Source: Pseudomonas sp. GM78 (GTDB taxonomy: Bacteria > Pseudomonadota > Gammaproteobacteria > Pseudomonadales > Pseudomonadaceae). From it: a stretch of DNA of 64,000 nucleotides. The notes under the pieces were generated by a model. That model did not search any database. It saw nothing but the letters and a program-made list of their open reading frames with translations, and was not told where the DNA came from. How positions within the stretch are numbered: the first letter of the stretch is position 1; each line of letters starts with the position of its first letter. Shown piece after piece: positions 38,079 through 47,906 of the stretch. The position numbers were made by a program, and so were the translations under genes. The stretch spans positions 50,661 to 114,660 of the forward strand of contig NZ_AKJF01000069.1 of the NCBI RefSeq assembly GCF_000282475.1, read 5' to 3'.

Positions 38079-39332
38079 CTAGCGGGTGGGCAACGCAGCG
38101 GGCGACGGGTTGGTATGCCAGATCAACACCCGGGTGACCCGATTGTCCTCGGTCTCGAGAATTTCCAGCCGATAGCGGCCGATTTTCAGGCAGACCGGAC
38201 AGTCCGGGATGGTTTCCAGCGCTTCGGTCACCAGGCCGTTCAGGGTTTTCGGGCCGTCGCTGGGCAGGTGCCAGCCCAGGCTCTTGTTCAGGTCGCGGAT
38301 CGAGGCGGCGCCGTCGATCACCAGGCGGCCATCGGCCTGTGGGTGGATGTGCGGGTTGTCCTGGCTTTGCTGGCTTTCGAATTCGCCGACGATTTCTTCG
38401 AGAATATCTTCCAGGGTGACGATGCCCAGCACCTCGCCGTATTCGTCGACCACCATGCCCAGGCGCCGCTGTTGCTTGTGGAAGTTCAGCAGTTGCAATT
38501 GAAGCGGGGTGCTTTCAGGGACGAAATAGGGTTCGCGACAGGCCGCCAGCAATGCTTCCAGGGTCAGGCTGCCGTCGGGGAGCAAATGGGCGATTTGCCG
38601 GGTATTGAGCACCGCTTCAACCTGGTTGATATCGCTGTGGAACACCGGAAGGCGCGTGCGCTTGTTGTAGCGCAGTTGCTCGATGATCTCTTCGATCGGG
38701 TCGTCGAGGTTGATCCCGTCGACTTCGCTGCGCGGTACCAGGATGTCGTTAACCGTGATGTTGTCCAGAGCATGGATGCCCGGCAGCGCGTGCGGGCGGC
38801 TGACGGCATGCTCGTGATGGCCGTGAGGGTCGTGCCGCAGCGGCACTGGCTCGTCTTCGCTCTGTTGCACGACGTTGGCTTTGCGGGCAAACGGGCGCAT
38901 CAGCAATTGGCTGATGGCGTTGAGCAGCCATGCCGCCGGGTAAATAAGCTTCAGGGGTATGGGCAACAAGTTGTTGCCCAAGGCGAGGATCGCGTCCGGA
39001 TGACGAACTGCGAGGGCGCGGGGCAGGTAGTCGGCCAGGATCAACAGCAGGGCACCCGCGCCCAGGCACGCCAGCCACGGGCCGTTTTCGGCCCAGGTGA
39101 AAATCGCCAGCAAGGTGCAGATCACCAGTACCAGGGCGCGGCACAGGGTATTGCAGAAAATCAGGCTGACCAGGGGGAAGCTCAGCCTGGCCAGCGGTTT
39201 GTCGCTGGCGCGCGAGGCTGTGCGCTGGGCCAGCAAGTGCTGCTGCGCGGCTTCAATGGCAGTGAACAGGCCCGACCACAAGATCAGCAAGGCCACTACT
39301 GCAAGCATCGGCCCTATGGGCAAGTCGTCCAT
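38079..39332 (-). CDS. HlyC/CorC family transporter (DUF21-CBS-CorC)
   Basis: The 417-residue protein has an N-terminal DUF21 membrane domain of three to four helices (MLAVVALLILWSGLFTAIEAAQ). A CBS-domain pair follows (about 185-320, with NDILVPRSEVDGINL and VDEYGEVLGIVTLEDILEEIVGE). The C-terminal CorC/HlyC domain binds nucleotides in relatives. Members of the CNNM/CorC family are linked to Mg2+ or Co2+ efflux and cell-envelope resistance. It is 12 bases downstream of ypjD and probably in the same transcript. Confidence 0.88.
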   Translation of the reverse strand: MDDLPIGPMLAVVALLILWSGLFTAIEAAQQHLLAQRTASRASDKPLARLSFPLVSLIFCNTLCRALVLVICTLLAIFTWAENGPWLACLGAGALLLILADYLPRALAVRHPDAILALGNNLLPIPLKLIYPAAWLLNAISQLLMRPFARKANVVQQSEDEPVPLRHDPHGHHEHAVSRPHALPGIHALDNITVNDILVPRSEVDGINLDDPIEEIIEQLRYNKRTRLPVFHSDINQVEAVLNTRQIAHLLPDGSLTLEALLAACREPYFVPESTPLQLQLLNFHKQQRRLGMVVDEYGEVLGIVTLEDILEEIVGEFESQQSQDNPHIHPQADGRLVIDGAASIRDLNKSLGWHLPSDGPKTLNGLVTEALETIPDCPVCLKIGRYRLEILETEDNRVTRVLIWHTNPSPAALPTR

Positions 39333-39344
39333 TATTGCCGCCCG

Positions 39345-40157
39345 TCAGATGTGCAGGATGTATTCACGAACCAGCTTGCTGCCGAAATACGCCAGCATCA
39401 ACAGGCAGAAACCGGCCAGGGTCCAGCGGATGGCCTTGTGACCGCGCCAGCCAAGGCGGTTGCGGCCCCAGAGCAGCACGCTGAAGACGATCCAGGCCAG
39501 GCAGGCCAGCAAGGTCTTGTGCACCAGGTGCTGGGCGAACAGGTTGTCGACGAACAGCCAGCCGGAGATTAGCGACAGCGACAGAAGGGTCCAGCCGGCC
39601 CAGAGGAAGCCGAACAGCAGGCTTTCCATGGTTTGCAGCGGCGGGAAGTTCTTGATCAGCCCCGACGGGTGCTTGTGCTTGAGTTGATGATCCTGGAGCA
39701 GCAGCAGCAACGACTGGAACACGGCGATGGTGAACATGCCGTAGGCGAGGATCGACAACAGGATGTGGGCGAGAATGCCGGGCGCTTCGTCGATGATCTG
39801 CACGGTGCCGGCGGGGGCGAACTGCGCCAGCAGCGCGGTCAACGCACCCAAGGGGAACAGCAGGAGCAGCAGGTTCTCCACCGGTATTCGTGAGCAGGCC
39901 AGCAGCGTCAGGGCGATGACCGCGGCGGCAATCAGGCTGGCGGCGCTGAAAAAGTCCAGGCCCAGGCCAATCGGCGTCAGCAGGTGAGTGACAAGGCTGG
40001 CACTGTGGGCCAGCACCGCAAGCACGCCGAGCGTAACCAGCAGGCGCTTGTTGGCCTTGGCGCCGGTGGCCAGGCGAGTGCCTTGATAGAAAGTCGCAGC
40101 GGCGTATAAGCAGGCGGCGGCGAGGGTAGCAAGCAAACTGGGTGACAAGGGGAGCAT
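39345..40157 (-). CDS. Inner-membrane protein YpjD, CcsA-like cytochrome c assembly family
   Basis: The 270-residue protein has seven to eight membrane helices, with a conserved HILLSILAYGMFT segment typical of CcsA/YpjD proteins and a C-terminal WRGHKAIRWTL run. The family handles heme in cytochrome c assembly, but E. coli YpjD has no proven role. The start MLPLSPSLLATLAAA is chosen because the longer frame runs into the divergent ffh promoter region. It is divergent from ffh and upstream of the CorC-like gene. Confidence 0.85.
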   Translation of the reverse strand: MLPLSPSLLATLAAACLYAAATFYQGTRLATGAKANKRLLVTLGVLAVLAHSASLVTHLLTPIGLGLDFFSAASLIAAAVIALTLLACSRIPVENLLLLLFPLGALTALLAQFAPAGTVQIIDEAPGILAHILLSILAYGMFTIAVFQSLLLLLQDHQLKHKHPSGLIKNFPPLQTMESLLFGFLWAGWTLLSLSLISGWLFVDNLFAQHLVHKTLLACLAWIVFSVLLWGRNRLGWRGHKAIRWTLAGFCLLMLAYFGSKLVREYILHI

Positions 40158-40249
40158 AAGTCCTGTTAGGCAAGCCCGAAAGGCGCTGAGTTTGGCATAG
40201 AACCCACGCGACACGAAAGTGCGAGGTGTCCGCCAGACGCAGTCTTCGC

Positions 40250-40255
40250 TATAAT
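40250..40255 (+). promoter_or_regulatory. Probable -10 box of the ffh promoter
   Basis: TATAAT lies about 100 bases before the ffh ATG in the ypjD-ffh divergent region. The -35 area (TGTCCG or nearby) matches poorly, so the promoter is a modest candidate. Confidence 0.45.
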
Positions 40256-40352
40256 CCGCGACCTGCCCACGCCGCAGGCTCGCCGAGCACATGTTTAGTC
40301 CGGTCTGGGCCGCCATTATCCCGGTCTACACAGGGCCTGAAAGGATCGCGCA

Positions 40353-41729
40353 ATGTTTGAAAACTTAACCGACCGTCTCTCGCAGACGCTGCGCCACGTC
40401 ACCGGCAAGGCCAAGCTGACCGAGGACAACATCAAAGACACGCTGCGCGAAGTGCGCATGGCGTTGCTCGAAGCCGACGTCGCCCTGCCGGTGGTCAAGG
40501 ACTTCGTCAATTCGGTCAAGGAACGCGCTGTCGGCACCGAGGTGTCGCGCAGCCTGACGCCGGGCCAGGCCTTCGTGAAGATCGTCCAGGCCGAACTCGA
40601 AAGCCTGATGGGCGCGGCCAACGAAGACCTGAACCTGAGCGCCGTACCGCCAGCGGTCATCCTCATGGCCGGTTTGCAGGGTGCTGGTAAAACCACCACC
40701 GCCGGCAAACTGGCGCGCTTCCTTAAAGAGCGCAAGAAAAAGTCGGTGATGGTCGTTTCCGCGGACGTTTATCGTCCAGCGGCGATCAAGCAGCTGGAAA
40801 TGCTCGCCGGTGAAGTCGGCGTGACCTTCTTTCCGTCCGACCTGAGCCAGAAGCCGGTCGCGATCGCGCAAGCGGCTATTAAGGAAGCAAAACTCAAATT
40901 CATCGACGTGGTTATCGTCGATACCGCCGGTCGCCTGCACATCGATGAAGAGATGATGGGCGAGATCAAGGCGCTGCATGCCGCGATCAACCCGGTCGAA
41001 ACATTGTTCGTGGTCGACGCCATGACCGGCCAGGACGCCGCCAACACGGCCAAGGCCTTTGGCGATGCGTTGCCACTGACCGGTGTGATCCTGACCAAGG
41101 TCGACGGCGATGCCCGTGGCGGTGCCGCCCTGTCGGTACGTGCCATCACCGGCAAGCCGATCAAGTTCATCGGTATGGGCGAGAAGAGCGAAGCGCTCGA
41201 CCCGTTCCACCCTGAGCGTATCGCCTCGCGCATCCTCGGCATGGGTGACGTGCTCAGCCTCATCGAGCAGGCGGAAGCGACCCTCGACAAGGACAAGGCC
41301 GACAAGCTGGCCAAGAAGCTGAAGAAGGGCAAGGGCTTCGACCTCGAAGACTTCCGTGACCAGCTGCAACAGATGAAGAACATGGGCGGCCTCGGCGGCC
41401 TCATGGACAAGCTGCCGAACATGGGCGGTGTGAACCTGGCGCAGATGGGCAACGCCCAGAGCGCGGCAGAGAAACAGTTCAAGCAGATGGAAGCCATCAT
41501 CAACTCCATGACCCCGGCCGAGCGCCGTGACCCTGAGCTGATCAGCGGTTCGCGCAAGCGTCGTATCGCCATGGGCTCCGGTACCCAGGTGCAGGACATC
41601 GGTCGCTTGATCAAGCAGCACAAGCAGATGCAGAAGATGATGAAGAAATTCTCCGCCAAAGGCGGAATGGCCAAGATGATGCGCGGCATGGGCGGTATGT
41701 TGCCCGGCGGCGGCATGCCCAAAATGTAA
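40353..41729 (+). CDS. ffh: Signal recognition particle protein Ffh
   Basis: Ffh binds 4.5S RNA and signal sequences to target membrane proteins co-translationally. The 458-residue protein has an N-terminal helical bundle and a G domain with P-loop GLQGAGKTTTAGKLA. DTAGRLHID and TKVDGDARGG are also visible. The C-terminal methionine-rich M domain (QMEAIINSM, MQKMMKKFSAKGGMAKMMRG) binds signal sequence and RNA. It is followed by the rpsP operon with a separate promoter. Confidence 0.98.
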   Translation: MFENLTDRLSQTLRHVTGKAKLTEDNIKDTLREVRMALLEADVALPVVKDFVNSVKERAVGTEVSRSLTPGQAFVKIVQAELESLMGAANEDLNLSAVPPAVILMAGLQGAGKTTTAGKLARFLKERKKKSVMVVSADVYRPAAIKQLEMLAGEVGVTFFPSDLSQKPVAIAQAAIKEAKLKFIDVVIVDTAGRLHIDEEMMGEIKALHAAINPVETLFVVDAMTGQDAANTAKAFGDALPLTGVILTKVDGDARGGAALSVRAITGKPIKFIGMGEKSEALDPFHPERIASRILGMGDVLSLIEQAEATLDKDKADKLAKKLKKGKGFDLEDFRDQLQQMKNMGGLGGLMDKLPNMGGVNLAQMGNAQSAAEKQFKQMEAIINSMTPAERRDPELISGSRKRRIAMGSGTQVQDIGRLIKQHKQMQKMMKKFSAKGGMAKMMRGMGGMLPGGGMPKM

Positions 41730-41879
41730 AGAATCCGCACCGGTCATCGCACCGGCGCAGACCCGCAAGGAAGCGGGATCTCCAGCAAACCCGCACTTGG
41801 CGGGAGCTGACAGGCCGTTTTCACCGACGGCTCTATAGCAAATCTGGATGGCAGCCGAAAGGCAGCCGGAAAAAGTCAT

Positions 41880-41907
41880 TTGCAAAAGTCCGGATATTCC
41901 TTAGAAT
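41880..41907 (+). promoter_or_regulatory. Probable sigma-70 promoter of rpsP operon
   Basis: TTGCAA (41880-41885) and TAGAAT (41902-41907) are spaced by 16 bases, about 72 bases before the rpsP start. The intergenic region between ffh and rpsP (41730-41979) shows no gene. It includes GC-rich inverted segments but no clear terminator. Confidence 0.6.
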
Positions 41908-41979
41908 ATGCGGCCTTTCGGGCACCTATGCCCGCTGTGCCTTTAGATTTGCAGCACCGACTACAGGAACGATGTTCAC

Positions 41980-42231
41980 ATGCTAACAATCCGTCTTGCC
42001 CTTGGCGGCTCCAAAAAGCGCCCGTTTTACCACCTGACCGTAACCGACTCCCGCAACCCGCGTGACGGTTCCCACAAAGAACAGGTTGGTTTCTTCAACC
42101 CTGTTGCTCGTGGTCAGGAAGTTCGTCTGTCCGTGAACCAAGAGCGCGTAGCCTACTGGCTGAGCGTTGGTGCACAACCTTCTGAGCGCGTTGCTCAGTT
42201 GTTGAAGGAATCTGCTAAGGCTGCGGCCTGA
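41980..42231 (+). CDS. rpsP: 30S ribosomal protein S16
   Basis: This 83-residue S16 protein starts [19 protein letters not shown], the family hallmark, and contains [19 protein letters not shown]. It binds 16S rRNA early in 30S assembly. It is the first gene of the conserved rpsP-rimM-trmD-rplS operon. Confidence 0.98.
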   Translation: MLTIRLALGGSKKRPFYHLTVTDSRNPRDGSHKEQVGFFNPVARGQEVRLSVNQERVAYWLSVGAQPSERVAQLLKESAKAAA

Positions 42232-42236
42232 GCAAT

Positions 42237-42773
42237 ATGAACGCGACGCCAGCTGCTGCTGATGATTTGATCGTTATCGGCAAGATTTACTCTGTTCACG
42301 GCGTTCGCGGCGAAGTGAAGGTGTATTCCTTTACTGATCCGATTAAGAACCTGCTGGATTACAAAACCTGGACGCTCAAGCGTGACGGCAATGTAAAGCA
42401 GGTAGAGCTGGTCAGCGGACGCGGGAACGACAAGTTCCTGGTCGCAAAGCTCAAGGGTCTCGATGATCGTGAAGAAGCTCGTCTTCTGGCCGGTTATGAG
42501 ATCTGCGTGCCGCGCAACCTGTTCCCTGAACTGACCGACGGCGAGTACTACTGGTACCAGCTGGAAGGTCTCAAGGTCATCGACACCCTCGGACAACTGT
42601 TCGGGAAGATCGATCACCTGCTGGAGACCGGCTCGAATGATGTAATGGTGGTCAAGCCTTGCGCTGGCAGCCTGGATGATCGCGAACGCCTGTTGCCCTA
42701 TACCGAGCAATGCGTGTTGGCCATCGACCTGGTCGCGGGCGAGATGAAGGTGGATTGGGATGCGGATTTCTAA
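42237..42773 (+). CDS. rimM: Ribosome maturation factor RimM
   Basis: RimM helps mature the 30S head and binds S19. The 178-residue protein has the N-terminal beta-barrel ([20 protein letters not shown]) and the PRC-barrel domain with YYWYQLEGL. It lies five bases after rpsP. The end (VDWDADF) abuts the trmD GTG start, which follows the stop by two bases. Confidence 0.97.
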   Translation: MNATPAAADDLIVIGKIYSVHGVRGEVKVYSFTDPIKNLLDYKTWTLKRDGNVKQVELVSGRGNDKFLVAKLKGLDDREEARLLAGYEICVPRNLFPELTDGEYYWYQLEGLKVIDTLGQLFGKIDHLLETGSNDVMVVKPCAGSLDDRERLLPYTEQCVLAIDLVAGEMKVDWDADF

Positions 42774-42775
42774 GC

Positions 42776-43528
42776 GTGGCTAACTTGCGCGTAGAAGTGA
42801 TCAGTTTGTTTCCCGAGATGTTCTCCGCCATCAGCGAGTACGGCATCACCAGTCGGGCGGTGAAACAGGGGCTGTTGCAGCTCACCTGTTGGAATCCGCG
42901 AGACTACACGACGGATCGACATCACACTGTGGATGATCGCCCTTTTGGCGGTGGTCCGGGCATGGTGATGAAGATCAAGCCCCTGGAAGATGCTCTGGTT
43001 GAGGCCAAGGCAGTCGCCGGGGAGGGAGCGAAGGTGATTTACCTGTCCCCCCAAGGCCGTCAACTGACTCAGTCGGCGGTGCGCGAGTTGGCGAATCTGG
43101 ATGCATTGATCCTGATTGCCGGCCGCTATGAAGGCATTGACGAGCGTTTTATTGATGCTCATGTCGATGAAGAGTGGTCGATTGGCGACTATGTACTGTC
43201 TGGCGGCGAGCTGCCGGCGATGGTCCTGATCGATGCGGTTACACGACTGCTGCCTGGAGCTTTAGGGCATGCGGACTCCGCCGAGGAAGATTCCTTTACG
43301 GATGGTTTGCTGGATTGCCCGCACTACACCCGACCGGAGGTGTATGCGGATCAGCGTGTTCCCGACGTATTGCTAAGTGGCAATCACGCGCACATCCGGC
43401 GTTGGCGTTTAAAGCAGTCCCTTGGTCGGACCTTTGAACGACGCGTCGATCTTCTGGAAAGCCGCTCGCTTTCTGGAGAAGAGAAGAAGCTGCTCGAGGA
43501 ATACATCCGCGAGCGGGACGATAGTTAA
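42776..43528 (+). CDS. trmD: tRNA (guanine-N1)-methyltransferase TrmD
   Basis: TrmD methylates G37 of tRNAs to prevent frameshifting. This 250-residue SPOUT enzyme has the knot segments [12 protein letters not shown] and [20 protein letters not shown]. The start is GTG, giving [16 protein letters not shown], the conserved N-terminus. The longer open frame overlaps rimM in another frame and is not coding. Confidence 0.98.
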   Translation: MANLRVEVISLFPEMFSAISEYGITSRAVKQGLLQLTCWNPRDYTTDRHHTVDDRPFGGGPGMVMKIKPLEDALVEAKAVAGEGAKVIYLSPQGRQLTQSAVRELANLDALILIAGRYEGIDERFIDAHVDEEWSIGDYVLSGGELPAMVLIDAVTRLLPGALGHADSAEEDSFTDGLLDCPHYTRPEVYADQRVPDVLLSGNHAHIRRWRLKQSLGRTFERRVDLLESRSLSGEEKKLLEEYIRERDDS

Positions 43529-43573
43529 CAACGTATCGATGGTAGATCCGACGATTTACCTTAGGAGCACAGC

Positions 43574-43924
43574 ATGACTAACAAAATCATCCTTGCACTC
43601 GAAGCAGAGCAGATGACCAAAGAGATCCCTACCTTTGCCCCGGGCGACACCATTGTCGTTCAGGTGAAAGTGAAGGAAGGCGACCGTTCGCGTCTGCAAG
43701 CGTTCGAAGGCGTTGTAATCGCCAAGCGTAACCGCGGCGTAAACAGTGCATTCACCGTGCGTAAGATCTCCAACGGTGTTGGCGTAGAGCGTACTTTCCA
43801 GACCTACTCCCCGCAAATCGACAGCATGGCTGTCAAGCGTCGCGGTGACGTACGTAAAGCCAAGCTGTACTACCTGCGTGACCTGTCGGGTAAAGCAGCT
43901 CGCATCAAGGAAAAACTGGCTTAA
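43574..43924 (+). CDS. rplS: 50S ribosomal protein L19
   Basis: The 116-residue L19 protein carries family segments [20 protein letters not shown] and [15 protein letters not shown], and binds at the 30S-50S interface. It is the last gene of the operon, followed by a strong terminator. Confidence 0.98.
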
Positions 43925-43942
43925 GTCCAGCTTCCGATGCAG

Positions 43943-43970
43943 AAAAAAGCAGCCTACGGGCTGCTTTTTT
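43943..43970 (+). terminator. Terminator of rpsP-rimM-trmD-rplS operon
   Basis: The stem AAAAAAGCAGCC/GGGCTGCTTTTTT with a three-base loop ends in a run of T's. It lies between convergent rplS and the antiporter gene and can work on both strands. Confidence 0.9.
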
Positions 43971-43986
43971 GTTGCCTGCGATTCGC

Positions 43987-45798
43987 TCATGCCGCTTCGC
44001 TGACCTGCGGCTGAATCAACGCCAGCAACGTCCACCCCGCCGCAGGCTTGACCGCACTGTCCGGCGTCACCACATGTACCCAGCCACTGTCATCACGGGC
44101 AAACAGCAGCGTCGCTCGTTCGCCATGCAACGCCTGATAATCCTCCCAGCCAAAGCCCTCGGTCAGGTGCGTGCTGTACAACTCAGCCCCCTGATGCAGC
44201 TGGTTGGCCAGCTTGATGTAGGTTAATTCCTCGTTGCCCAGCAAACGTCCTCGATGCTCATGGCTGGCGCGATGCTTGTCGGTGCGTCGGCTCTCCTGGC
44301 CACTGGCCAGTCCGAACAGGCGTTGATGCCCAAAGTCATGCCGAAAGCGCATCGACGCCAGCGTGTTGAGCTCGCCGGACGGCGACAGTGTCAGTAAATG
44401 CCCCAACCCGACCAGGTCCAGGTGCGCGTCAGCATGCTGCGAAGCCGGATTGCCGAAGTACGTCGGTAAACCCTCCATGCGCGCCGCCCGAATGTTTTCC
44501 CAGCTCGAGTCTGTCAGGAGCACGCGACTGCCCAATTGCTGCAAGGCCTTGCCCAGGCTTCGCGCCGGACCGTTGGCACCGACGATCAGGAAGCCGCTGG
44601 GCGCCGGTTCAGCCACCTTGAGCAAGCGCGCCAGTGGCCGCGCCGTGGCACTTTGCAGCACCACGGTGCCAATGATCACCGCGAAGGTCAGGGGCACCAA
44701 TAGCAAGGCCCCTTGGTGGCCGGCCTCATCCAGGCGAATTGCGAAAATTGCCGACACGGCCGCCGCGACGATCCCGCGAGGGGCAATCCATGACAGCAGC
44801 GCCCGTTCGCGCCAGCTCAAATTCGAGCCGGCGGTAGAGAGCATCACGTTCAAGGGGCGGGCGATGAACTGGATGATCAGCAGCAGAATCAGCACCAGCG
44901 GCCCGAGGCCGATCATGGCGTTCAGGTCCAGGCGTGCCGCCAACAAGATGAACAAGCCCGAAATGAGTAGTACGCTGAGGTTTTCCTTGAAATGCAGGAT
45001 GTGCCGTACATCCACGCCCTTCATGTTGGCCAGCCACATGCCCATCAAGGTCACGGCCAGCAGGCCGGATTCGTGCATCACGGCGTTGGCGCTGATGAAA
45101 ATTCCCAGCACCGAGGCCAGCGCGGCCAAATTGTGCAGGTATTCTGGCAGCCATTGACGCCGGATGATCATGCCGAGCACCCAGCCACCGGCTATGCCGA
45201 ACACGCTGCCACACACAATCACACCGCCGAAGGTCAGCAGGCTGTGGCTCAGGCCTTCGCCCGCCGCGCTGGCGATGATGAAGCTGTAGACCACCACGGC
45301 GAGCAGAGCGCCAATCGGGTCGATGACAATGCCTTCCCAGCGCAGGATGTTGGCAATCGAGGCCTTTGGCCGCACCACGCGCAGCATCGGCACGATCACC
45401 GTGGGGCCGGTGACCAGCGTCAGGCTGCCGAAGAGAATGGCGAGCAGCCAGTCAAAATCCAGCAGGTAATGGGTCGCGACCGCGATGACCACCCAGGTCG
45501 CGATCGCGCCGATAGTGACCAATCGATGCACCACGCTGCCGATCTCGCGCCATTCCGACAAATGCAGCGTCAGGCTGCCTTCAAACAGAATCAGCGCCAC
45601 CGCCAGCGACACCAGCGGCATCAGCAGCGGTCCGAACATCAGCTGCGGGTCGAGCCATCCCAGGATCGGCCCGACCAGAATCCCGGTCAGCAACAGGAAA
45701 AGAATCGCCGGCAATTTCAGGCGCCACGCCAGCCATTGGCAACCCAGCGCGGCCGCTCCGATTCCGCCAATCGCCACCAGAATTTGCTGTTCGTTCAT
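43987..45798 (-). CDS. CPA1-type cation/proton antiporter with C-terminal Rossmann domain
   Basis: The 603-residue protein has an N-terminal membrane domain of twelve or more helices, with the GILVGPILGW, ALILFEGSLTL and GSLTLVTGPTVIVPML segments of NhaP-like exchangers. A C-terminal cytosolic region (about 400-600) has a nucleotide-binding-like fold (GFLIVGANGPARSLGKAL) related to TrkA-N/RCK domains, suggesting ligand control of ion transport. The probable role is Na+ or K+/H+ exchange in pH and salt balance; the ion is not decided by sequence. AGGAG lies six bases upstream of the ATG. It is divergent from xerD. Confidence 0.88.
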   Translation of the reverse strand: MNEQQILVAIGGIGAAALGCQWLAWRLKLPAILFLLLTGILVGPILGWLDPQLMFGPLLMPLVSLAVALILFEGSLTLHLSEWREIGSVVHRLVTIGAIATWVVIAVATHYLLDFDWLLAILFGSLTLVTGPTVIVPMLRVVRPKASIANILRWEGIVIDPIGALLAVVVYSFIIASAAGEGLSHSLLTFGGVIVCGSVFGIAGGWVLGMIIRRQWLPEYLHNLAALASVLGIFISANAVMHESGLLAVTLMGMWLANMKGVDVRHILHFKENLSVLLISGLFILLAARLDLNAMIGLGPLVLILLLIIQFIARPLNVMLSTAGSNLSWRERALLSWIAPRGIVAAAVSAIFAIRLDEAGHQGALLLVPLTFAVIIGTVVLQSATARPLARLLKVAEPAPSGFLIVGANGPARSLGKALQQLGSRVLLTDSSWENIRAARMEGLPTYFGNPASQHADAHLDLVGLGHLLTLSPSGELNTLASMRFRHDFGHQRLFGLASGQESRRTDKHRASHEHRGRLLGNEELTYIKLANQLHQGAELYSTHLTEGFGWEDYQALHGERATLLFARDDSGWVHVVTPDSAVKPAAGWTLLALIQPQVSEAA

Positions 45799-45903
45799 TG
45801 AAGCTCCTGTTCCTTGAAGTAGCCGGCTATGAAAGACTAGCGGCCATTTTTCCGTTCACCCTTTTTTCGCACGCCGTCCCGGGACAGCGTGTCTAGAGCG
45901 ACC

Positions 45904-46800
45904 ATGCCTGCTATCGATCATCCACTGATAGACCAATTCCTCGACGCGCTGTGGCTGGAAAAAGGTCTTTCCGACAACACCCGGGATGCTTATCGCAGCG
46001 ACCTGGCCCTGTTCAATGGCTGGCTGCAGGAGAAGGGCCTGGAACTGGTCAATGCTGGTCGCGAATTGATCCTCGATCACCTGGCCTGGCGTCTGGAGCA
46101 GAACTACAAACCCCGCTCCACGGCGCGTTTTCTCTCGGGTGTACGCGGCTTTTATCGCTATCTGCTGCGGGAAAAGCTGATCGCCGTCGACCCGACCTTG
46201 CGCGTGGACATGCCACAGTTGGGCAGGCCCTTGCCTAAATCCCTGTCGGAAGCTGACGTCGAAGCCTTGCTCAAAGCACCGGATTTAAGCGAGGCCATCG
46301 GCCAGCGCGACCGGGCCATGCTCGAAGTGCTCTATGCCTGTGGCCTGCGGGTGACGGAGTTGATCAGCCTGACGCTGGAGCAGGTCAACCTGCGCCAGGG
46401 CGTGTTGCGGGTGATGGGCAAGGGCAGCAAGGAGCGGCTGGTGCCGATGGGCGAGGAGGCGATTGTGTGGGTCGAACGCTATCTGCGCGATGGTCGTGGC
46501 GAGTTGCTTGGCGGGCGGCCCAGCGATGTGTTGTTCCCCAGTCTGCGCGGCGAGCAGATGACTCGCCAGACGTTCTGGCACCGGATCAAGCACCAGGCCA
46601 AGGTCGCCGGCATCGGCAAGTCGCTGTCGCCGCACACCTTGCGCCATGCCTTTGCCACGCATTTGCTCAACCATGGCGCTGACTTGCGGGTGGTTCAGAT
46701 GCTGCTCGGCCACAGCGACCTGTCGACCACCCAGATCTACACCCACGTCGCGCGGGCGCGTTTGCAGGACCTGCACGCCAAGCACCACCCCCGCGGCTAA
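45904..46800 (+). CDS. xerD: Site-specific tyrosine recombinase XerD
   Basis: XerD acts with XerC at dif to resolve chromosome dimers. At 298 residues it has the same length as E. coli XerD. The catalytic residues are visible: Arg in YACGLRVTEL, Lys in VMGKGSKERLVP, HTLRHAFATH with His and Arg, HSDLSTTQIY with the nucleophilic Tyr. The start MPAIDHPLID is chosen over a GTG five codons earlier by length. It is followed by a REPIN and then dsbC. Confidence 0.97.
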   Translation: MPAIDHPLIDQFLDALWLEKGLSDNTRDAYRSDLALFNGWLQEKGLELVNAGRELILDHLAWRLEQNYKPRSTARFLSGVRGFYRYLLREKLIAVDPTLRVDMPQLGRPLPKSLSEADVEALLKAPDLSEAIGQRDRAMLEVLYACGLRVTELISLTLEQVNLRQGVLRVMGKGSKERLVPMGEEAIVWVERYLRDGRGELLGGRPSDVLFPSLRGEQMTRQTFWHRIKHQAKVAGIGKSLSPHTLRHAFATHLLNHGADLRVVQMLLGHSDLSTTQIYTHVARARLQDLHAKHHPRG

Positions 46801-46809
46801 TGGAAACTC

Positions 46810-46901
46810 CTGTGGGAGCGAGCCTGCTCGCGATAGGGCCAGCACATCCAACATGGATGGCGCCTGAAAAACCGCAATCGCGAGCAGGCTCGCTCCCACA
46901 G
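46810..46901. repeat. REPIN (paired REP) element
   Basis: Inverted cores CTGTGGGAGCGAGCCTGCTC and complement flank about 45 bases, between xerD and dsbC. Confidence 0.85.
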
Positions 46902-47051
46902 AAAAGCGCTCTGCAATGCCTTGCATCACCGGGAGTCGGCCACACGGACCTTATGTGGTAGGCTTTGCCGGTTTGCACGATGGGCGTTTATGACCCGGTG
47001 TTTCGACACGGGCGTTCTGAGCGTCCCATTTGTCCGCCTTCAGGAGTTCTC

Positions 47052-47783
47052 ATGCGTCTGACCCAGATTTTCGCCGCCGCCGCCATTGCGTTGGTCAGCA
47101 CCTTTGCCGTCGCCGATGACGCGGCTGATAAAGCCATTCGTAAAAGCCTGGAAAACCTCCAGCTCGAAGTACCGGTAGAAAGCATCTCCGCCAGCCCGCT
47201 GCCGGGCCTGTATGAAGTCAAGCTCCAGGGCAGCCGCGTGCTGTACGCCAGCGCCGACGGCCAGTACGTGGTCCAGGGCTACATGTTCCAGCTCAAGGAC
47301 GGCAAGCCGGTCAACCTGACCGAGAAGACCGAACGCCTGGGCGTTTCCAAACTGGTCAACGCCATCCCTGTCGCGGAAACCGTGGTGTACCCGGCCATTG
47401 GTGAAACCAAGTCGCACATCACCGTGTTCACCGACACCACCTGCCCGTACTGCCATAAACTGCACGCCGAAGTGCCTGAGCTGAACAAGCGCGGCATCGA
47501 AGTGCGCTACGTTGCGTTCCCGCGCCAGGGCCTGGGTTCGCCGGGTGACGAGCAGCTGCAGGCGGTCTGGTGCTCCAAGGACAAGAAAGCGGCCATGGAC
47601 AAGATGGTCGACGGCAAGGAAATCAAGGCCGCCAAGTGCGATAACCCGGTGTCCAAGCAGTTCGCCCTCGGCCAGTCGATTGGCGTGAATGGCACACCGG
47701 CCATCGTTTTGGCGGACGGCCAGGTCATTCCGGGCTACCAGCCGGCGCCACAAGTCGCCAAACTGGCGCTGAGCGCAAAGTAA
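47052..47783 (+). CDS. dsbC: Thiol:disulfide interchange protein DsbC
   Basis: DsbC is the periplasmic disulfide isomerase, kept reduced by DsbD. The 243-residue protein has a signal peptide (MRLTQIFAAAAIALVSTFAVA) and an N-terminal dimerisation domain. The thioredoxin fold carries the CPYC active site (Cys131, Cys134). A second cysteine pair, Cys174 and Cys196, matches the structural disulfide of E. coli DsbC. The start is set at the signal peptide, with AGGAG upstream. Confidence 0.96.
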   Translation: MRLTQIFAAAAIALVSTFAVADDAADKAIRKSLENLQLEVPVESISASPLPGLYEVKLQGSRVLYASADGQYVVQGYMFQLKDGKPVNLTEKTERLGVSKLVNAIPVAETVVYPAIGETKSHITVFTDTTCPYCHKLHAEVPELNKRGIEVRYVAFPRQGLGSPGDEQLQAVWCSKDKKAAMDKMVDGKEIKAAKCDNPVSKQFALGQSIGVNGTPAIVLADGQVIPGYQPAPQVAKLALSAK

Positions 47784-47842
47784 TACGAGTCAGCCTTTGA
47801 CGAGTGTGGTCCGACGGCAGCTCAGTCGGGCCATCAATAGTG

Positions 47843-47892
47843 AGCCGCGAGCATGCGGCTGTTTTCACGGCCGGCCTCGAGTCGGCCGTTTT
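47843..47892 (+). terminator. Two hairpins between dsbC and hom
   Basis: AGCCGC/GCGGCT (47843-47860) is followed by GTTTT, and ACGGCCG/CGGCCGT (47867-47889) is followed by TTT. A further weak pairing (CCGAC/GTCGG) precedes them. They may end dsbC transcripts or regulate hom. I see no threonine-rich leader peptide. Confidence 0.55.
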
Positions 47893-47906
47893 ATGGGGAG
47901 TTCACA

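Noticed and set aside
41730-41979. Possible small RNA between ffh and rpsP
   Set aside because: GC-rich inverted segments are present but no terminator with a T tract or clear independent promoter beyond the one for rpsP was found.
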